From positions 1 through 7,130 of the forward strand of contig CAMLLF010000200.1 in assembly GCA_946480705.1 (NCBI GenBank): a stretch of DNA of 7,130 bases, written 5' to 3'. The stretch's first letter is position 1; each line of letters begins with the position of its first letter. The stretch is from an uncultured Lysobacteraceae bacterium (GTDB lineage Bacteria > Pseudomonadota > Gammaproteobacteria > Xanthomonadales > Rhodanobacteraceae). Shown here one piece after another: positions 6,148 to 7,130 of this stretch. The position numbers and the translations under genes were made by a program. The notes beneath the pieces are model-generated. The model ran no database searches. It saw nothing but the letters and a program-made list of their open reading frames with translations, and had not been told where the DNA came from.

Positions 6148-7130
6148 ATGGCTTCCGGACATATTCTCGTCGTCGACGACGAGCCCGATATCCGTTCCCT
6201 CGTGCAGGACATCCTGCAGGACGAGGGCTATCAGGTCAGCGTGGCCGAGAACGCCGCCGCGGCGCGCGAACTGCGCCGCCAGGTGCGCCCCGATGCGATC
6301 CTGCTCGACATCTGGATGCCCGACACCGACGGCATCAGCCTGCTGCGCGAATGGTCCGAGCGCGGCGGACTGAACTGTCCCGTCATCATGATTTCGGGAC
6401 ACGGCACGGTCGAGACCGCCGTCGAGGCGACGCGGCTCGGTGCCTACGACTTCGTCGAAAAGCCGCTGTCGCTCGCAAAGCTGCTGCTGACCGTCGAGCG
6501 TGCGCTCGAGGCGAGCCGCCTCAAACGCGAGAACGAAGGACTCAAGCGCCAGATGCCGGTGCCGCTCGAGCCGGTCGGCTCGTCGCGCGTGATGCAGGCG
6601 CTGCGCGGCCAGCTCGAACGCATGGCCGGCCACGACACCTGGCTGCTGCTCAACGGCGAGGCCGGCAGCGGCAAGGAATCGCTCGCGCGCTGGCTGCACG
6701 AGAAGAGCGCGCGGCGCAGCGGGCCGTTCGTGACCGTGGCCTCGGGCTCGATCGCGCGCGATCACGCGGCGCAGGCCCTGTTCGGCGCCGAGGACAACGG
6801 CACCGTGCAGATGGGTCTGCTCGAGCAGGCCAACGGCGGCACGCTGTACCTCGACGAAGTCGCCGAACTCGATCCGGAAATGCAGCTGCGCCTGTCCTCG
6901 ACGCTCGAGCGCCGCGCGCTGATCCGCTGCGGCGGACGCGAGCCGGTCGTGCTCGACCTGCGTGTGATCGCGGCGACCGCGCAGGACCTCGACAATCTCG
7001 TCGCGGTCGGCCGCTTCCGCGAAGAGCTCTACTACCAGCTCAAGGTCGTGCCGCTCGCCGTGCCCGCGCTGCGCGAGCGCGTCGAGGACGTGCCGGAGCT
7101 GCTGCAGTACTACGCCGACTTTTTTTCCAA
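6148..7130 (+). CDS. ntrX: NtrX-like response regulator (receiver plus AAA+), 3' end beyond window
   Basis: ATG at 6148 follows AGGGG (6138-6142) with a 5-base gap; 327 residues are visible and the frame is open at the end. Residues 5-120 are a receiver domain: acidic Asp10-Asp11, phospho-acceptor Asp54 in LLDIWMPD, Ser83, Lys105 in EKP. The AAA+ domain follows a short linker: Walker A GEAGSGKE (170-177), Walker B LYLDE with Asp236-Glu237, and FREELYYQLKV with Arg291 (290-300). The GAFTGA loop of sigma-54 activators is absent: LFGAEDNGTVQMGLLEQANGG runs straight through (211-231). Gln297 replaces the second conserved Arg of FREDLYYRL. The Fis-type DNA-binding end must lie past the window. As I recall, NtrX proteins of other bacteria also lack GAFTGA, which with the DIWMPD-DGISLL stretch supports NtrX. 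Its usual partner kinase NtrY is not upstream here. It could be another NtrC-class regulator. Confidence 0.85.
   Translation, partial: MASGHILVVDDEPDIRSLVQDILQDEGYQVSVAENAAAARELRRQVRPDAILLDIWMPDTDGISLLREWSERGGLNCPVIMISGHGTVETAVEATRLGAYDFVEKPLSLAKLLLTVERALEASRLKRENEGLKRQMPVPLEPVGSSRVMQALRGQLERMAGHDTWLLLNGEAGSGKESLARWLHEKSARRSGPFVTVASGSIARDHAAQALFGAEDNGTVQMGLLEQANGGTLYLDEVAELDPEMQLRLSSTLERRALIRCGGREPVVLDLRVIAATAQDLDNLVAVGRFREELYYQLKVVPLAVPALRERVEDVPELLQYYADFFS

Noticed and set aside
1..7130. CRISPR array, tRNA, rRNA or insertion sequence
   Set aside because: No regularly spaced repeats, cloverleaf, ribosomal RNA segment or transposase-like protein was seen.

Overview
The window is about 7.1 kb of GC-rich bacterial DNA. 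Codon use (strong G/C at third positions) and the gene families suggest a Gammaproteobacterium, perhaps of the Xanthomonadales/Nevskiales type; this is an inference from family resemblance. No rRNA, tRNA, CRISPR array, transposase or phage gene was seen. Six protein-coding loci are present. The first and last run off the window.

Left part (1-4166), a cell-envelope glycosylation cluster. It begins with the C-terminal part of an ArnT/PMT-like membrane glycosyltransferase (+, ends 1005). A small conserved protein of unknown function follows (+, 1087-1575), preceded by a perfect 18-bp palindrome that overlaps the stop of the first gene. Next is a WaaE/KdtX-like family 2 glycosyltransferase on the minus strand (2387-1580). 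It appears to be broken by a 31-bp insertion near its 3' end; removing those 31 bases restores a textbook family C-terminus. Divergent from it is a second, full-length ArnT/PMT-like protein (+, 2487-4166), whose usual acidic Asp-Glu pair in the first periplasmic loop reads Tyr-Ser. Two polyprenyl-phosphate-sugar-type membrane transferases and a lipopolysaccharide-core-type transferase together suggest lipid A, LPS or another surface glycan as the product.

Middle (4167-4357): a short convergent intergenic region packed with nested inverted repeats, looking like a REP/MITE-type element or a structured transcript end.

Right part (4358-7130): a periplasmic di-heme cytochrome c peroxidase-family protein on the minus strand (4358-5749), then a roughly 400-bp divergent regulatory region with several strong hairpins and candidate promoters. 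Last comes an NtrX-like response regulator (+, 6148 to beyond the end) with receiver and AAA+ domains. It lacks the GAFTGA sigma-54 contact loop and has Gln at one conserved Arg position, so it may not be a classical sigma-54 activator.

Nothing here is clearly an unknown multi-gene system. The best leads are the 31-bp insertion, the altered motifs in the two proteins above, and three pieces of non-coding symmetry.
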